The notes beneath the pieces were generated by a model. The model was given only the letters and a program-made list of their open reading frames with translations. It made no database searches and was not told the DNA's origin. Below, one piece after another: positions 8,263 to 14,668 of a DNA stretch of 16,705 nt. The DNA comes from an uncultured Oscillospiraceae bacterium. Lineage in GTDB: Bacteria > Bacillota > Clostridia > Oscillospirales > Oscillospiraceae. The first letter of the stretch is position 1. Each line of letters starts with the position of its first letter. The position numbers and the translations under genes are program-made. Location of the stretch: assembly GCA_947624465.1 (NCBI GenBank), contig CANQKJ010000018.1, positions 1 through 16,705 of the forward strand. Direction: 5' to 3'.

Positions 8263-8619
8263 TTACTCCGCCCGCTCCGCCGTCCGCCAGGAGAGGTACC
8301 CGTTTGCCTTTCTGCGGTAAGTACACCTCCACCGGCTCCCGTCAAAGACCTCGTCGGCAAAGTTGATAAGTGTCTCCTTGGGCGAGTAGTTCACGCCCCA
8401 ACTCTGCCACCAGGCTTGGAGCATGACCTTCCGCCCATCATCCGCATCGAAGCAGCACAGCAGCATGGGTTTGTTCCTGTGCCAGCAGCGAAAGGCCAGG
8501 GTGCCGGTGAACTCTCCATCCTCGGTGGGGATGCAATACTCGCTCAGCGGCGCGGCCTCTCGATCCGCCTTGGTGCGGATGATCTGCGCCCGATAGGGAT
8601 ACTGTCCCTCGTAAGTCAT
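8263..8619 (-). CDS. Unknown small protein coupled to the relaxase gene
   Basis: I do not recognise this 118-residue protein. It is soluble and rich in aromatic and basic residues, with FRCWHRNKPMLLCCFDADDG and a Trp-rich stretch (MLQAWWQSWGVNY). The end is basic (SRWRCTYRRKANGYLSW). The start at 8619 is chosen because GGAGG lies 9 bases upstream, and that site overlaps the stop codon of the relaxase gene (8634-8636). Translation is therefore probably coupled to the relaxase. A longer start at 8637 has no comparable site. The position suggests an accessory role in mobilisation or replication, but nothing in the sequence proves it. Its end abuts the convergent DUF6809-like gene. Confidence 0.7.
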   Translation of the reverse strand: MTYEGQYPYRAQIIRTKADREAAPLSEYCIPTEDGEFTGTLAFRCWHRNKPMLLCCFDADDGRKVMLQAWWQSWGVNYSPKETLINFADEVFDGSRWRCTYRRKANGYLSWRTAERAE

Positions 8620-8633
8620 TGTCTGATTCCTCC

Positions 8634-9608
8634 TCATTTGTGATCAAAGTACTGGTCCTGCTGCTGGCTCAACTCATACCGGCACCGCAGCTCCTCGTAG
8701 ATCTCCGGCGGGATGGAGTCGATGAAACTCTGGTACTCCCGCAGCTCGTAGATCAGGTTCAGCCCCTCCTGGTGCTCCTGGTCCCGCTCCCACTTGGCCC
8801 GTTCCGCCTCGCCTCGCAGAGCAAGTTCCTCCTCCCGCATGGCCTCGATCTGCTGGCCGTAGGGCTTCAGCTTTGCCTCGAAGGCGTTGACTTTCGGGTA
8901 CCACTGGGAGAGCAGCGCCAACAATTTCTCCCTCTGTTTTGATGCGTTCAGCACTCCGATGTCCTTGACCTCCCTCCGGATCTGCTTCATCTCCTGGCTC
9001 AGCCGGTGGGATTGCTTGTACAGCCAGGTGGGGATGTGCTTCCGCTTGGTGACCGCCGCCGCCTGCCCCCGCTCCAGTTCCGGGAACTCCTCGGCCATGT
9101 AGTCGTGGAATCGGTCCTGCCACTCCACCAGCCGCGCCCGGTCCCCCATCACCTCCTTGGCGGACAATCGGTTGTCTTTGGTAAGCGGCACGAAGCACAG
9201 GTGCATGTGAGGGTTGCGCTCATCCATGTGGACCACGGCGGAAAAGATGTTCTCCGCGCCCACCTCGCTCTGCATGAACTCCAGCGCCCGCTCGAAGTAG
9301 CGGCGGGTCTTTTTCTCGGAGAGACTCGCTAAAAATTTCGGTGTGGCGGTGATGATGGTGTCGATGAACTTTACGCTGTCCTTCCGCACCCGGCACCGTG
9401 GGTTCTCCCTCTGGGCCCGCTCGATGCGGGACTGGATCTCCGCGTAATATTTCATCTGCGGCTGGACCAGATGGTAGTTCTGAGCGGAGCGTGAGGTGTC
9501 TACGTCGGGGTTGCTGGCGTACTGTTCCTTCTTCCGCTCGTGATGTTTTTCCAGGGCGCTGGCCGGGCCGCCCTTCCGTTTCTCAAATCGCAAGATGGCA
9601 AATGGCAT
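8634..9608 (-). CDS. mobV: MobV-family relaxase (Mob/Pre)
   Basis: This relaxase nicks oriT, attaches to the DNA end and pilots it during conjugative mobilisation, using a helper element's transfer channel. The 324-residue protein is typical of Mob_Pre (PF01076). Three landmarks line up with MobM of plasmid pMV158 as I recall it. One is K21-H22-x-E24-R25, where H22 is the nucleophile in MobM. Another is NPDVDTSRSAQNYHL (33-47). The third is the metal-binding HMDERNPHMH (127-136). The C-terminal half (~190-320) is charged and helical, probably coiled-coil. ATG 9608 has CTCCTTT (AAAGGAG on the coding strand, 9618-9624) upstream. A pMV158-like oriT lies about 190 bases upstream. The downstream unknown gene is coupled to its stop. 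No type IV secretion genes are visible, so the element would be mobilised rather than self-transmissible. Confidence 0.93.
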   Translation of the reverse strand: MPFAILRFEKRKGGPASALEKHHERKKEQYASNPDVDTSRSAQNYHLVQPQMKYYAEIQSRIERAQRENPRCRVRKDSVKFIDTIITATPKFLASLSEKKTRRYFERALEFMQSEVGAENIFSAVVHMDERNPHMHLCFVPLTKDNRLSAKEVMGDRARLVEWQDRFHDYMAEEFPELERGQAAAVTKRKHIPTWLYKQSHRLSQEMKQIRREVKDIGVLNASKQREKLLALLSQWYPKVNAFEAKLKPYGQQIEAMREEELALRGEAERAKWERDQEHQEGLNLIYELREYQSFIDSIPPEIYEELRCRYELSQQQDQYFDHK

Positions 9609-9735
9609 GGTGGAAGACTCCTTTCAAAAAACACATGTGCGGTGGACGGAGGTTTTTCACATCCCGCCCCGGCCCGCCGCCGAAAGGTCTGCGGCAAATA
9701 CGAGCGGTGGCGCGGCGGGCACTCCGCCCATAAAA

Positions 9736-9767
9736 AGTGCCCGGCTCCCAAAACGAGAGTCGGGCGC
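9736..9767 (-). terminator. Hairpin with T-run, minus-strand terminator-like
   Basis: AGTGCCCGGCTC (9736-9747) pairs with GAGTCGGGCGCT (9756-9767) through 12 base pairs including two G-U pairs, with an 8-base loop. On the minus strand the hairpin runs straight into TTTTT (complement of 9732-9736). It would stop transcription arriving from the oriT or ATPase side and so insulate the relaxase gene, or it could be a secondary structure of the transfer origin. Only the structure is seen; its role is inferred. Confidence 0.5.
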
Positions 9768-9788
9768 TGTGTGGCAGTGCAGCGGGGC

Positions 9789-9830
9789 GGTATAACGCAC
9801 TATACCTTTCCGCCCGGTCGGGCGGAAAGG
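9789..9830 (-). other. oriT of pMV158/MobV type
   Basis: On the minus strand, GGTATAGTGCGTTATACC (complement of 9789-9806) matches the core of the pMV158 origin of transfer, where MobM cuts TAGTGTG/TTA. The expected nick falls between the bases at 9796 and 9795. The outer arms GGTATA/TATACC form an inverted repeat. Directly beside it is a perfect 12-base inverted repeat, CCTTTCCGCCCG (9805-9816) and CGGGCGGAAAGG (9819-9830), with a 2-base centre. An upstream inverted repeat followed by the nick hairpin is the layout of the pMV158 origin. It lies upstream of the MobV gene on the same strand, as expected. Confidence 0.8.
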
Positions 9831-10049
9831 CGTGCGGCCGGGGACACCCCGGCACCCCGTTTTGCGGCTTTGCTCCGCCCCGGAGGGAACGGGCTTCGCC
9901 GCGCTGCCGACGGTGGGGACTGGTACGTCGACAGCGCCGGCAGCCGCCTGCGGGCGGACGAAGGACGAAAGACGGGGGATGCGGAGAGCAGGGCGGCAGG
10001 GCATAAAAACAGCGCCCGCGCTCTCGCGCGGACGCCGAAGCGGACGGGT

Positions 10050-11366
10050 TCAGTTGTCCAGTAAAAAATCTGTCAGGCGGATGATCTTGATGCCGTCCTG
10101 CGTGACGGGGTTATCGCAGCTCCCTGCGACGACGATCTTCTCGTAGTTGTCCCGGATCATCCGCAGCGGTGTCAACTCCCGTTCGCGGGTAGCGGGATCG
10201 TTCATGGACTCGGTGACCTGGATGTATCGCTTCTCCGTCGCCGTGGCGGCGATAAAGTCTACCTCCCGACTGCCCACCTTCCCGATGGCCACATCGTATC
10301 CACGGCGGAGCAGTTCAAAGTACACCACGTTCTCGATCATGTGTCCCGTGTCCATGTCCCGGAATCCCAGCAGGTAGTTGCGCAGGCCAACATCCACAAT
10401 GTAGTACTTCCCCAGTGTCCGCAGGTATTCTTTCCCCTTGACGTCGAACCGTTTGATCTCGTAGAATACAAAAGACTCCAGCAGTGCCGCCACATAGGCC
10501 TGGACGGTCTGGGCCGCCGGCTTCTTGCGGTCTCCATCCAGCAGGCGCTCGTTCATCAGCGTGTTCCCGATGGTGGAGATGGAGGTGCTGTTGCCGATGT
10601 TGTCCGCCAGGAACATGATGATCTTCCGCAGCAGTTCCGGGTCGGTGAGCTGCCGCTGGCCCCGCCGCCGTTCCCGCTCCAGGATATCCCGCACCACCAC
10701 GGTGGAGTACACCCCGTCCAGCAGGGCCAGCGCCTTGTCGGTGTCCAGCCCCACGTCCGCGATGCCCGGCATCCCGCCGAATTTCAGGTATGCCTCCAGC
10801 AGCTCCTGGGGCTCATAGCTCTCGCCGTCTCTGTCATAGACGCGCCGGCGGAGCGCCCCGGCGGGGCCCCTGCTTTCCCGTACCTCATAGCCGTGAAAGT
10901 CCAAAAACTCCTTGAAAGACAACGGCAGCATCTTGATCTCAACGCTCCGCCCGGCCAGGTATGTGGCGTACTCGGAGGACAGCAGATAGGCGTTGGAGCC
11001 GGTCACGTAGATGTCGCAGTCGAAGTCCACCCGAAAGGAGTTCACCGCGTCCTGCCACTGATTCACCCGCTGGATCTCGTCCAGGAACAGATAGGCCCTG
11101 CCAGTTTCCGGCAGCCGCTCCTTCACATATTGGTACAGTCCCTCGGCGGTCATCCCCCGGAACTCCATGGACTCAAAATTCATCTCGATGATCTGTTCCG
11201 CCTTTACGCCGCTCTCCCGCAGGTGCCGGGCCATCAGGCGGAGCAGGCTGGACTTGCCGCACCGGCGGATGCCTGTGATGACCTTGACGGGCTCCGTGTC
11301 CTGAAACGCGATCAGGCGGTTCAGGTACAGGTCTCGATTCTTCAGTTCGGACGGCTGTTTCCGCAT
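10050..11366 (-). CDS. AAA ATPase with DUF4143 domain
   Basis: The 438-residue protein belongs to the COG1373-type ATPases. Walker A is GIRRCGKSS (32-40) and Walker B is YLFLDEIQ (92-99). A sensor-like VTGSNAYLL (121-129) and an arginine in LAGRS (138-142) follow. DUF4143 spans about 205-385, with YYIVDVGLRNYLLG and the ENVVYFELLRRGYDV...REVDF pattern of a degenerate PD-(D/E)xK nuclease-like end. The family is very common in bacterial genomes, and its role is not settled. ATG 11366 is chosen because AGGTGAG lies about 6 bases upstream; a start at 11414 would put the start codon inside the promoter. A promoter at 11386-11414 serves it. It is the outermost gene of the element, next to the attachment scar, which suggests it is cargo. 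The family is certain; its function is unknown. Confidence 0.88.
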   Translation of the reverse strand: MRKQPSELKNRDLYLNRLIAFQDTEPVKVITGIRRCGKSSLLRLMARHLRESGVKAEQIIEMNFESMEFRGMTAEGLYQYVKERLPETGRAYLFLDEIQRVNQWQDAVNSFRVDFDCDIYVTGSNAYLLSSEYATYLAGRSVEIKMLPLSFKEFLDFHGYEVRESRGPAGALRRRVYDRDGESYEPQELLEAYLKFGGMPGIADVGLDTDKALALLDGVYSTVVVRDILERERRRGQRQLTDPELLRKIIMFLADNIGNSTSISTIGNTLMNERLLDGDRKKPAAQTVQAYVAALLESFVFYEIKRFDVKGKEYLRTLGKYYIVDVGLRNYLLGFRDMDTGHMIENVVYFELLRRGYDVAIGKVGSREVDFIAATATEKRYIQVTESMNDPATRERELTPLRMIRDNYEKIVVAGSCDNPVTQDGIKIIRLTDFLLDN

Positions 11367-11385
11367 GGCGCTCACCTCTGCTGAC

Positions 11386-11414
11386 AGAATACCACACGAC
11401 GAACCAAAAATCAA
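11386..11414 (-). promoter_or_regulatory. Sigma-A-type promoter of the DUF4143 ATPase gene
   Basis: On the minus strand, TTGATT (complement of 11409-11414) is separated by 17 bases from TATTCT (complement of 11386-11391). Four of six bases match consensus at each box, with ideal spacing. The start codon lies 20 bases past the -10 box. A perfect palindrome AGTTTATAAACT (11429-11440) sits 15 bases upstream of the -35 box and could bind a regulator. Confidence 0.6.
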
Positions 11415-11475
11415 GTTTTTAGAATTAAAGTTTATAAACTCTCAAAATTCAAAAGTTTTTTACATGGCTCGACAT

Positions 11476-11607
11476 TGCTAACAGAATGCTAACAAACTAC
11501 CGCAAAACCCGCTTTTTCATCCCTCTGCCCGAATCCGTTGGAATTGCCCGGAAAGTTCGCAAAACGCTTAGAAGCGCAAGGGCTTCCGCCGTTTTTGAGT
11601 GCTAACA
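11476..11607 (+). repeat. TGCTAACA direct repeats near the att scar
   Basis: Three exact copies of TGCTAACA occur at 11476-11483, 11487-11494 and 11600-11607. The first two are spaced by one helical turn (11 bases). A fourth copy lies at 7936-7943, in front of the DUF6809-like gene. All are in the same orientation. Their placement inside the element end suggests binding sites for the missing integrase or its accessory protein; this is inference. Confidence 0.5.
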
Positions 11608-11648
11608 GGGGACGGACGAGGACGCCAGAGGACACCCGATTTTAAGGG

Positions 11649-11706
11649 CTCGAAATCAGGTGTACCAGCAATGGTACCGTGGGTTCGAATCCCACCCGCT
11701 GCGCCA
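11649..11706 (+). pseudogene. 3'-half tRNA-Ser fragment; attachment-site scar (att)
   Basis: From the anticodon loop onward this is a tRNA-Ser. It has loop CTCGAAA (anticodon CGA, 11651-11653), stem strand TCAGG and the long variable arm GTACC/GGTAC typical of serine tRNAs. The T arm is GTGGG-TTCGAAT-CCCAC (11679-11695), followed by acceptor strand CCGCTGC, G and an encoded CCA (11704-11706). The 5' half is absent. The bases before the loop (AAGGG) do not pair with TCAGG, and no GCAGCGG acceptor strand is found upstream. This is the copy left when an element integrates into the 3' part of a tRNA gene. The intact gene should lie beyond the left edge. Confidence 0.85.
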
Positions 11707-11712
11707 TGAAAG

Positions 11713-11757
11713 ACAAAGTCTGCGTATGATTCTACTTTACGCGGACTTTGTTTTTAT
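11713..11757 (+). terminator. Intrinsic terminator of the tRNA-Ser locus
   Basis: ACAAAGTCTGCGTA (11713-11726) pairs with TACGCGGACTTTGT (11738-11751) over 14 bases with a single G-U pair, an 11-base loop and a T-rich tail (TTTTTATTTT). It lies 7 bases after the tRNA 3' end and belongs to the original host gene. It also shields the host genes to the right from element transcription. Confidence 0.9.
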
Positions 11758-11863
11758 TTTATGATGTTCATCTCACAAACCTGATTCAAAGGCAAAAGCG
11801 CCGGGCGAACTGCGAAAACGATCTTATCCTGATTTTTATCAGCGGTTTTGACTCAGGCGCGCC

Positions 11864-12715
11864 TTACCGGACCCAGGGCACCCGGCCGGGGACGGCGGGG
11901 CGCTCATAGAACCGGGCGGTCCTGTCCCGCTCGGTGTCGTTCCACTTGTCGAAGCCCAGGGGGGAGATGTGAGGGCCGTAGGCGCAGTTTTCAAACACAC
12001 ACAGGCCGTAGTCCCGCCAGGGGCGGGCCAGATAGACACTGCCGGGGGCGACCCCTTCCTCTGCCGTAAAGCGGCAGTTCCGGAAGAGGAAGCCCTCGGC
12101 CTGTTCTATTGCGTGGGCGGGGGCGGCGGCGTAGCCATGGCCCCGGACGTCGTAGAGGGAGCGGATCTCGCAGTTCTCGAACAGCGCCTCCCCGCAGCCG
12201 AAGATGAAATCCACCGTGCCCTCGATGAGGCAGTCTGAAAACCGCTGGCGGCAGGGCTTGTCCCGGCGGAGGAAATCGGGGAGGAACCCGTCGTACCTCC
12301 GGATCAGATCCGCCGGCAGGGGACCCAGGAAGAGGGTGTCCTGGGTGGAGGTAAGGCGGCAGTTCTCCATGGCGAACCCGTCGCCGTAGACGGTGAGGGC
12401 CACCTCCTGGCCCTTCGCCTCCGGGTGGAGGGCGTCGTTTTCCACGGCCAGGTCCCGCATGGTGACGCCGTCGGCGCACACCGCCAGCGTCCAGGTGCGG
12501 AAGGTATTGTACTCTTTGCCGTCGGCGTGGATCTTCTGGGCGTAGTCGTCCCAGACGATGCGGGTGCGGTCCGCGCCCGCGCCCTCCAGGGTGAGTCCGT
12601 CGGTGAAAATGGCGGATTTGACCCGGTAGCCGCCCGGGGCCAGCCGGAGGGTCTCGCCGGGGGCGGCGTGGTCGAAGACCGCTTGAAGATCGTCGCCCGG
12701 ACAGACGGAAATCAT
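11864..12715 (-). CDS. Pectinesterase (pectin methylesterase, CE8)
   Basis: The enzyme removes methyl esters from galacturonate residues of pectin. The 283-residue right-handed beta-helix protein has the CE8 catalytic signatures. These are STQDTLFLG (~116-124, catalytic Asp), GTVDFIFG (~166-173, second catalytic Asp) and YLARPWRDYG (~230-239, substrate-binding Arg/Trp). There is no signal peptide: it begins MISVCPGDDLQAVFDHA, so the enzyme is probably cytoplasmic and acts on imported oligogalacturonides. ATG 12715 follows GGGGAGGT at 6 bases. It is shorter than secreted plant-type enzymes but has the full core. It is divergent from the membrane-protein/ABC operon, and the ~300-base gap holds signals for both sides. 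The neighbour operon is a plausible importer of its substrate. The enzyme call is strong; its substrate size is inferred. Confidence 0.9.
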   Translation of the reverse strand: MISVCPGDDLQAVFDHAAPGETLRLAPGGYRVKSAIFTDGLTLEGAGADRTRIVWDDYAQKIHADGKEYNTFRTWTLAVCADGVTMRDLAVENDALHPEAKGQEVALTVYGDGFAMENCRLTSTQDTLFLGPLPADLIRRYDGFLPDFLRRDKPCRQRFSDCLIEGTVDFIFGCGEALFENCEIRSLYDVRGHGYAAAPAHAIEQAEGFLFRNCRFTAEEGVAPGSVYLARPWRDYGLCVFENCAYGPHISPLGFDKWNDTERDRTARFYERPAVPGRVPWVR

Positions 12716-12828
12716 AGAAAAACCTCCCCGCTTTCTCTGATAACGCCATTATAAATCCCCAATTTCGCCCTGCACAGTGAAATTTTACAAAAAATCTGTT
12801 TTGTACATAAATGTGGCGGTTTTGTCTA

Positions 12829-12857
12829 TATACAGGAAAAATGTCATCATGTATAAT
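12829..12857 (+). promoter_or_regulatory. Putative promoter of the ABC transporter operon
   Basis: TATACA (12829-12834) and TATAAT (12852-12857) are separated by 17 bases. They match consensus at 4 of 6 and 6 of 6 positions. Transcription would begin near 12865, leaving a leader of about 155 bases that contains the 12931-12974 hairpin. No other equally good pair was found before the first gene. Confidence 0.5.
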
Positions 12858-12930
12858 AAAGACCGACAAAGAAATCACTGGGATTGTAATATTGCACAAA
12901 TTGAGGACGACTATTTTGTGACTTACGTTA

Positions 12931-12974
12931 GGAGGTCAGGTTGCCCCCACCGGATGGGGTGCGGTCAGACCTCC
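12931..12974 (+). promoter_or_regulatory. Nested inverted repeat in the operon leader
   Basis: GGAGGTC (12931-12937) pairs with GACCTCC (12968-12974). An inner CCCCA/TGGGG pair encloses a short loop. Only TTTT follows (GTTTTGG), so it is a poor terminator; it could be an attenuator, a leader structure or an operator. It contains the TTG at 12941 that would be the first codon of a longer membrane-protein frame, which argues for the downstream start. Confidence 0.4.
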
Positions 12975-13018
12975 GTTTTGGCCGGGTCCTGACAGTTCCG
13001 GCGGACGGAGAGGATCAG

Positions 13019-13585
13019 ATGAAGAGACAGCGTTCCTGGAAGGAATATCGGGCCATCGACCTGACCATCATGGCGGTCATGCTGGCGGTATTTGAGTATC
13101 TGATCATCGCCGCGGCCCGGTTCTGGTTCCCCGATCAGCTGTACACGGCATCTCTGGCGGCGGCGGTGACCTCCATCGTCTATATGCGCTGGAGCTGGTG
13201 GGGGGCCATCCCCGCGGTGGAGGCTGGTCTGATCTTCTGCGTGTTCTCCGGGGGGACCGGGGAGCAATTCATCATATACTGCGTGGGCAATCTGTTCTCC
13301 CTTCCGGCGGTCGTGCCGCTGCTGAAGCTGGGGAAGGAGCGGGTCCGCACGGGGCGGTATCTGTCCCTGCTGTTCCCGCTGCTGGTGCAGCTGCTCATGC
13401 ACGTGGGACGGGCGGTCATGGCGCTGATTTTGGGCGCCGAGCTGCCGGCTCTGGTGAACTTCTTCACCATGGACAGCCTCTCCTACGTTTTCACCTTTGT
13501 GATCATCTGGATAGCGCGAAAGCTGGACGGTGTCTATGAGGATCAAAAACATTACCTCCTCCGGGTCCATGAGGAGGAGGGGTAA
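13019..13585 (+). CDS. Multi-pass membrane protein, ECF S-component-like
   Basis: This 188-residue hydrophobic protein has about five to six predicted membrane helices. They lie around 15-35, 42-60, 62-80 (with the conserved-looking WSWWGAIPAVEAG), 84-105, 118-140 and 150-172. It ends in a charged tail. Size and helix pattern recall the substrate-binding S components of ECF transporters, but no specific ligand family is recognisable and no energy-coupling subunits are nearby. ATG 13019 is chosen for its binding site (GAGAGGA, 13008-13014); the longer frame from 12941 would begin in a leader hairpin. It precedes the permease genes by 15 bases and is probably co-transcribed with them. Membrane location is certain; S-component identity is a guess. 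Confidence 0.7.
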   Translation: MKRQRSWKEYRAIDLTIMAVMLAVFEYLIIAAARFWFPDQLYTASLAAAVTSIVYMRWSWWGAIPAVEAGLIFCVFSGGTGEQFIIYCVGNLFSLPAVVPLLKLGKERVRTGRYLSLLFPLLVQLLMHVGRAVMALILGAELPALVNFFTMDSLSYVFTFVIIWIARKLDGVYEDQKHYLLRVHEEEG

Positions 13586-13600
13586 AAAAGGAGGCATACT

Positions 13601-14656
13601 ATGAAAGAAAGGGCAGCGGATTTCCTCGAATTCGATAAAGAACGCGGCGTTTATCGGATTAGTTCGGAACAGGCTGTTCGAGATGATGTGGAAAAGCACC
13701 ATTGGGTCCATGTTGGCCGAACCGTCATGAAGGATTGGCGTCTGTATCTGATGCTGGTCCCGATGCTGCTGGTGTTCCTGTTCTGGCGCTACTTCCCCAT
13801 GTATGAGCTGCTGGGGTGCTTCAAGGTGTCAGACAACGTCCTGCCCGTGTCTGAGCAGCTGTTTTCCGGCTTCTCGTATTTCAAGCGGCTGCTGGTGGGC
13901 GGCGACACCGCCTCCACCGAGTTCTGGCGGGCCATGCGGAACACCTTCATCCTCAGCTTTTACGGTCTCTGCTTCGGCTTCCCCATCCCTATCATCCTGG
14001 CATTGTTCTTTAACGAGATTCGGTCCAATGCCGCCCGGAGCGTGTTCCAGGTGCTCACCTATCTGCCGAAATTCATGTCCACCGTCGTCATGACCTCCCT
14101 GGTGACCATGCTGGTCAAGCAGGGGTCGCTGACCACCGGCATGGGTGTTTTGAACCAGGGACTTGAGGCATTGGGGCTGATCAGCCACGACGTGGCCAAC
14201 GCCGGTCTGCTGAACAACCCCGCCTTCTTCCGCTCCATCTACCAGATCAGCGGCATCTGGGAGACCGCCGGCTATGACAGCATCGTGTTCTTTGCCGCCA
14301 TCATCGCCGTGTCCCCCACCAGCTACGAGGCCGCCCAGATCGACGGCGCCGACAAGTGGGCGCAGATGCGGTACGTGGTGCTTCCCAGCATCCTGTCCAC
14401 CATCGTCATCATGCTCATCACCCGCATCGGCTCCCTGCTGAACATCGGCTACGAGAAGGTATTGCTGCTGTACAACACCAATACCTACGTCACCGCCGAC
14501 GTGGTGTCCACCTTCGCCAACCGCTACGGCATGGGCGGCTCCGCGCAGACGGGCCTTGCCGCCGCGGCCGAGATGATGAACAACGTCATCGGTATGCTGC
14601 TGGTCATCGGCGCCAACACCATCGCCAAGAAGGCGTCCAACACGTCGCTGTACTGA
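13601..14656 (+). CDS. Carbohydrate ABC transporter permease, LplB/YtcP-like
   Basis: This is the first of two inner-membrane permeases of a type I importer for an oligosaccharide. The 351-residue protein has six helices and the EAA loop YEAAQIDGADKWAQMRYVVLP (Y242, EAA 243-245), where the ATPase docks. IGYEKVLLLYNTNTY near 285-299 is typical of the LplB group. The N-terminus has an unusual ~45-residue charged extension before the first helix, and its DNA is less G+C-rich than the rest. ATG 13601 follows AAAGGAGG at 6 bases. The partner permease begins 12 bases after its stop. No ATPase gene is in view; these systems usually share a general MsmX-type ATPase encoded elsewhere. With a pectinesterase next door, pectin fragments are a plausible substrate. 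Confidence 0.92.
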   Translation: MKERAADFLEFDKERGVYRISSEQAVRDDVEKHHWVHVGRTVMKDWRLYLMLVPMLLVFLFWRYFPMYELLGCFKVSDNVLPVSEQLFSGFSYFKRLLVGGDTASTEFWRAMRNTFILSFYGLCFGFPIPIILALFFNEIRSNAARSVFQVLTYLPKFMSTVVMTSLVTMLVKQGSLTTGMGVLNQGLEALGLISHDVANAGLLNNPAFFRSIYQISGIWETAGYDSIVFFAAIIAVSPTSYEAAQIDGADKWAQMRYVVLPSILSTIVIMLITRIGSLLNIGYEKVLLLYNTNTYVTADVVSTFANRYGMGGSAQTGLAAAAEMMNNVIGMLLVIGANTIAKKASNTSLY

Positions 14657-14668
14657 CAGGAGGCCGCC

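Larger units (their letters stand above)
9626..10049. other. Non-coding origin-of-transfer region
   Basis: No credible gene is seen in these 424 bases. Open frames are present in several phases but are Arg/Gly/Pro-rich by-products of high G+C, without binding sites. The left half holds the terminator-like hairpin and oriT. Just beyond lies a third inverted repeat, GCCGGGG/CCCCGGC (9837-9843 and 9847-9853). From 9860 to 10049 the sequence is G+C-rich with no further signal that I can name. Confidence 0.6.
11367..11648. other. Non-coding right end of the element
   Basis: No gene is seen. The region holds the ATPase promoter, the AGTTTATAAACT palindrome and three TGCTAACA repeats. Two of them are 11 bases apart at 11476-11483 and 11487-11494; the third is at 11600-11607. 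Such repeats close to an attachment site are candidate integrase arm sites. The first part is A+T-rich and the rest is mixed. Confidence 0.5.
12716..13018. other. Divergent regulatory region
   Basis: No gene is seen. The A+T-rich centre (~12750-12860) carries a -10-like TATAAT on each strand: 12852-12857 on + and, reading toward the pectinesterase gene, the complement of ATTATA near 12750 on -. The + side also has a nested hairpin (12931-12974) in what would be the leader of the membrane-protein gene. No clear sugar-regulator operator could be identified. Confidence 0.5.

Noticed and set aside
9540..10146. Overlapping Arg/Gly/Pro-rich frames on both strands between the relaxase and ATPase genes
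   Set aside because: They are low-complexity by-products of high G+C with no binding sites; the region is better explained by oriT and hairpins.
11600..11706. A complete, unusual tRNA gene
   Set aside because: The anticodon stem and acceptor stem have no 5' partners, so only a 3' half is present.
12941..13018. Longer start (TTG 12941) for the membrane protein
   Set aside because: It lies inside a leader hairpin, has no suitably placed binding site beyond the hairpin arm itself, and would add a Pro/Arg-rich stretch with no membrane character.
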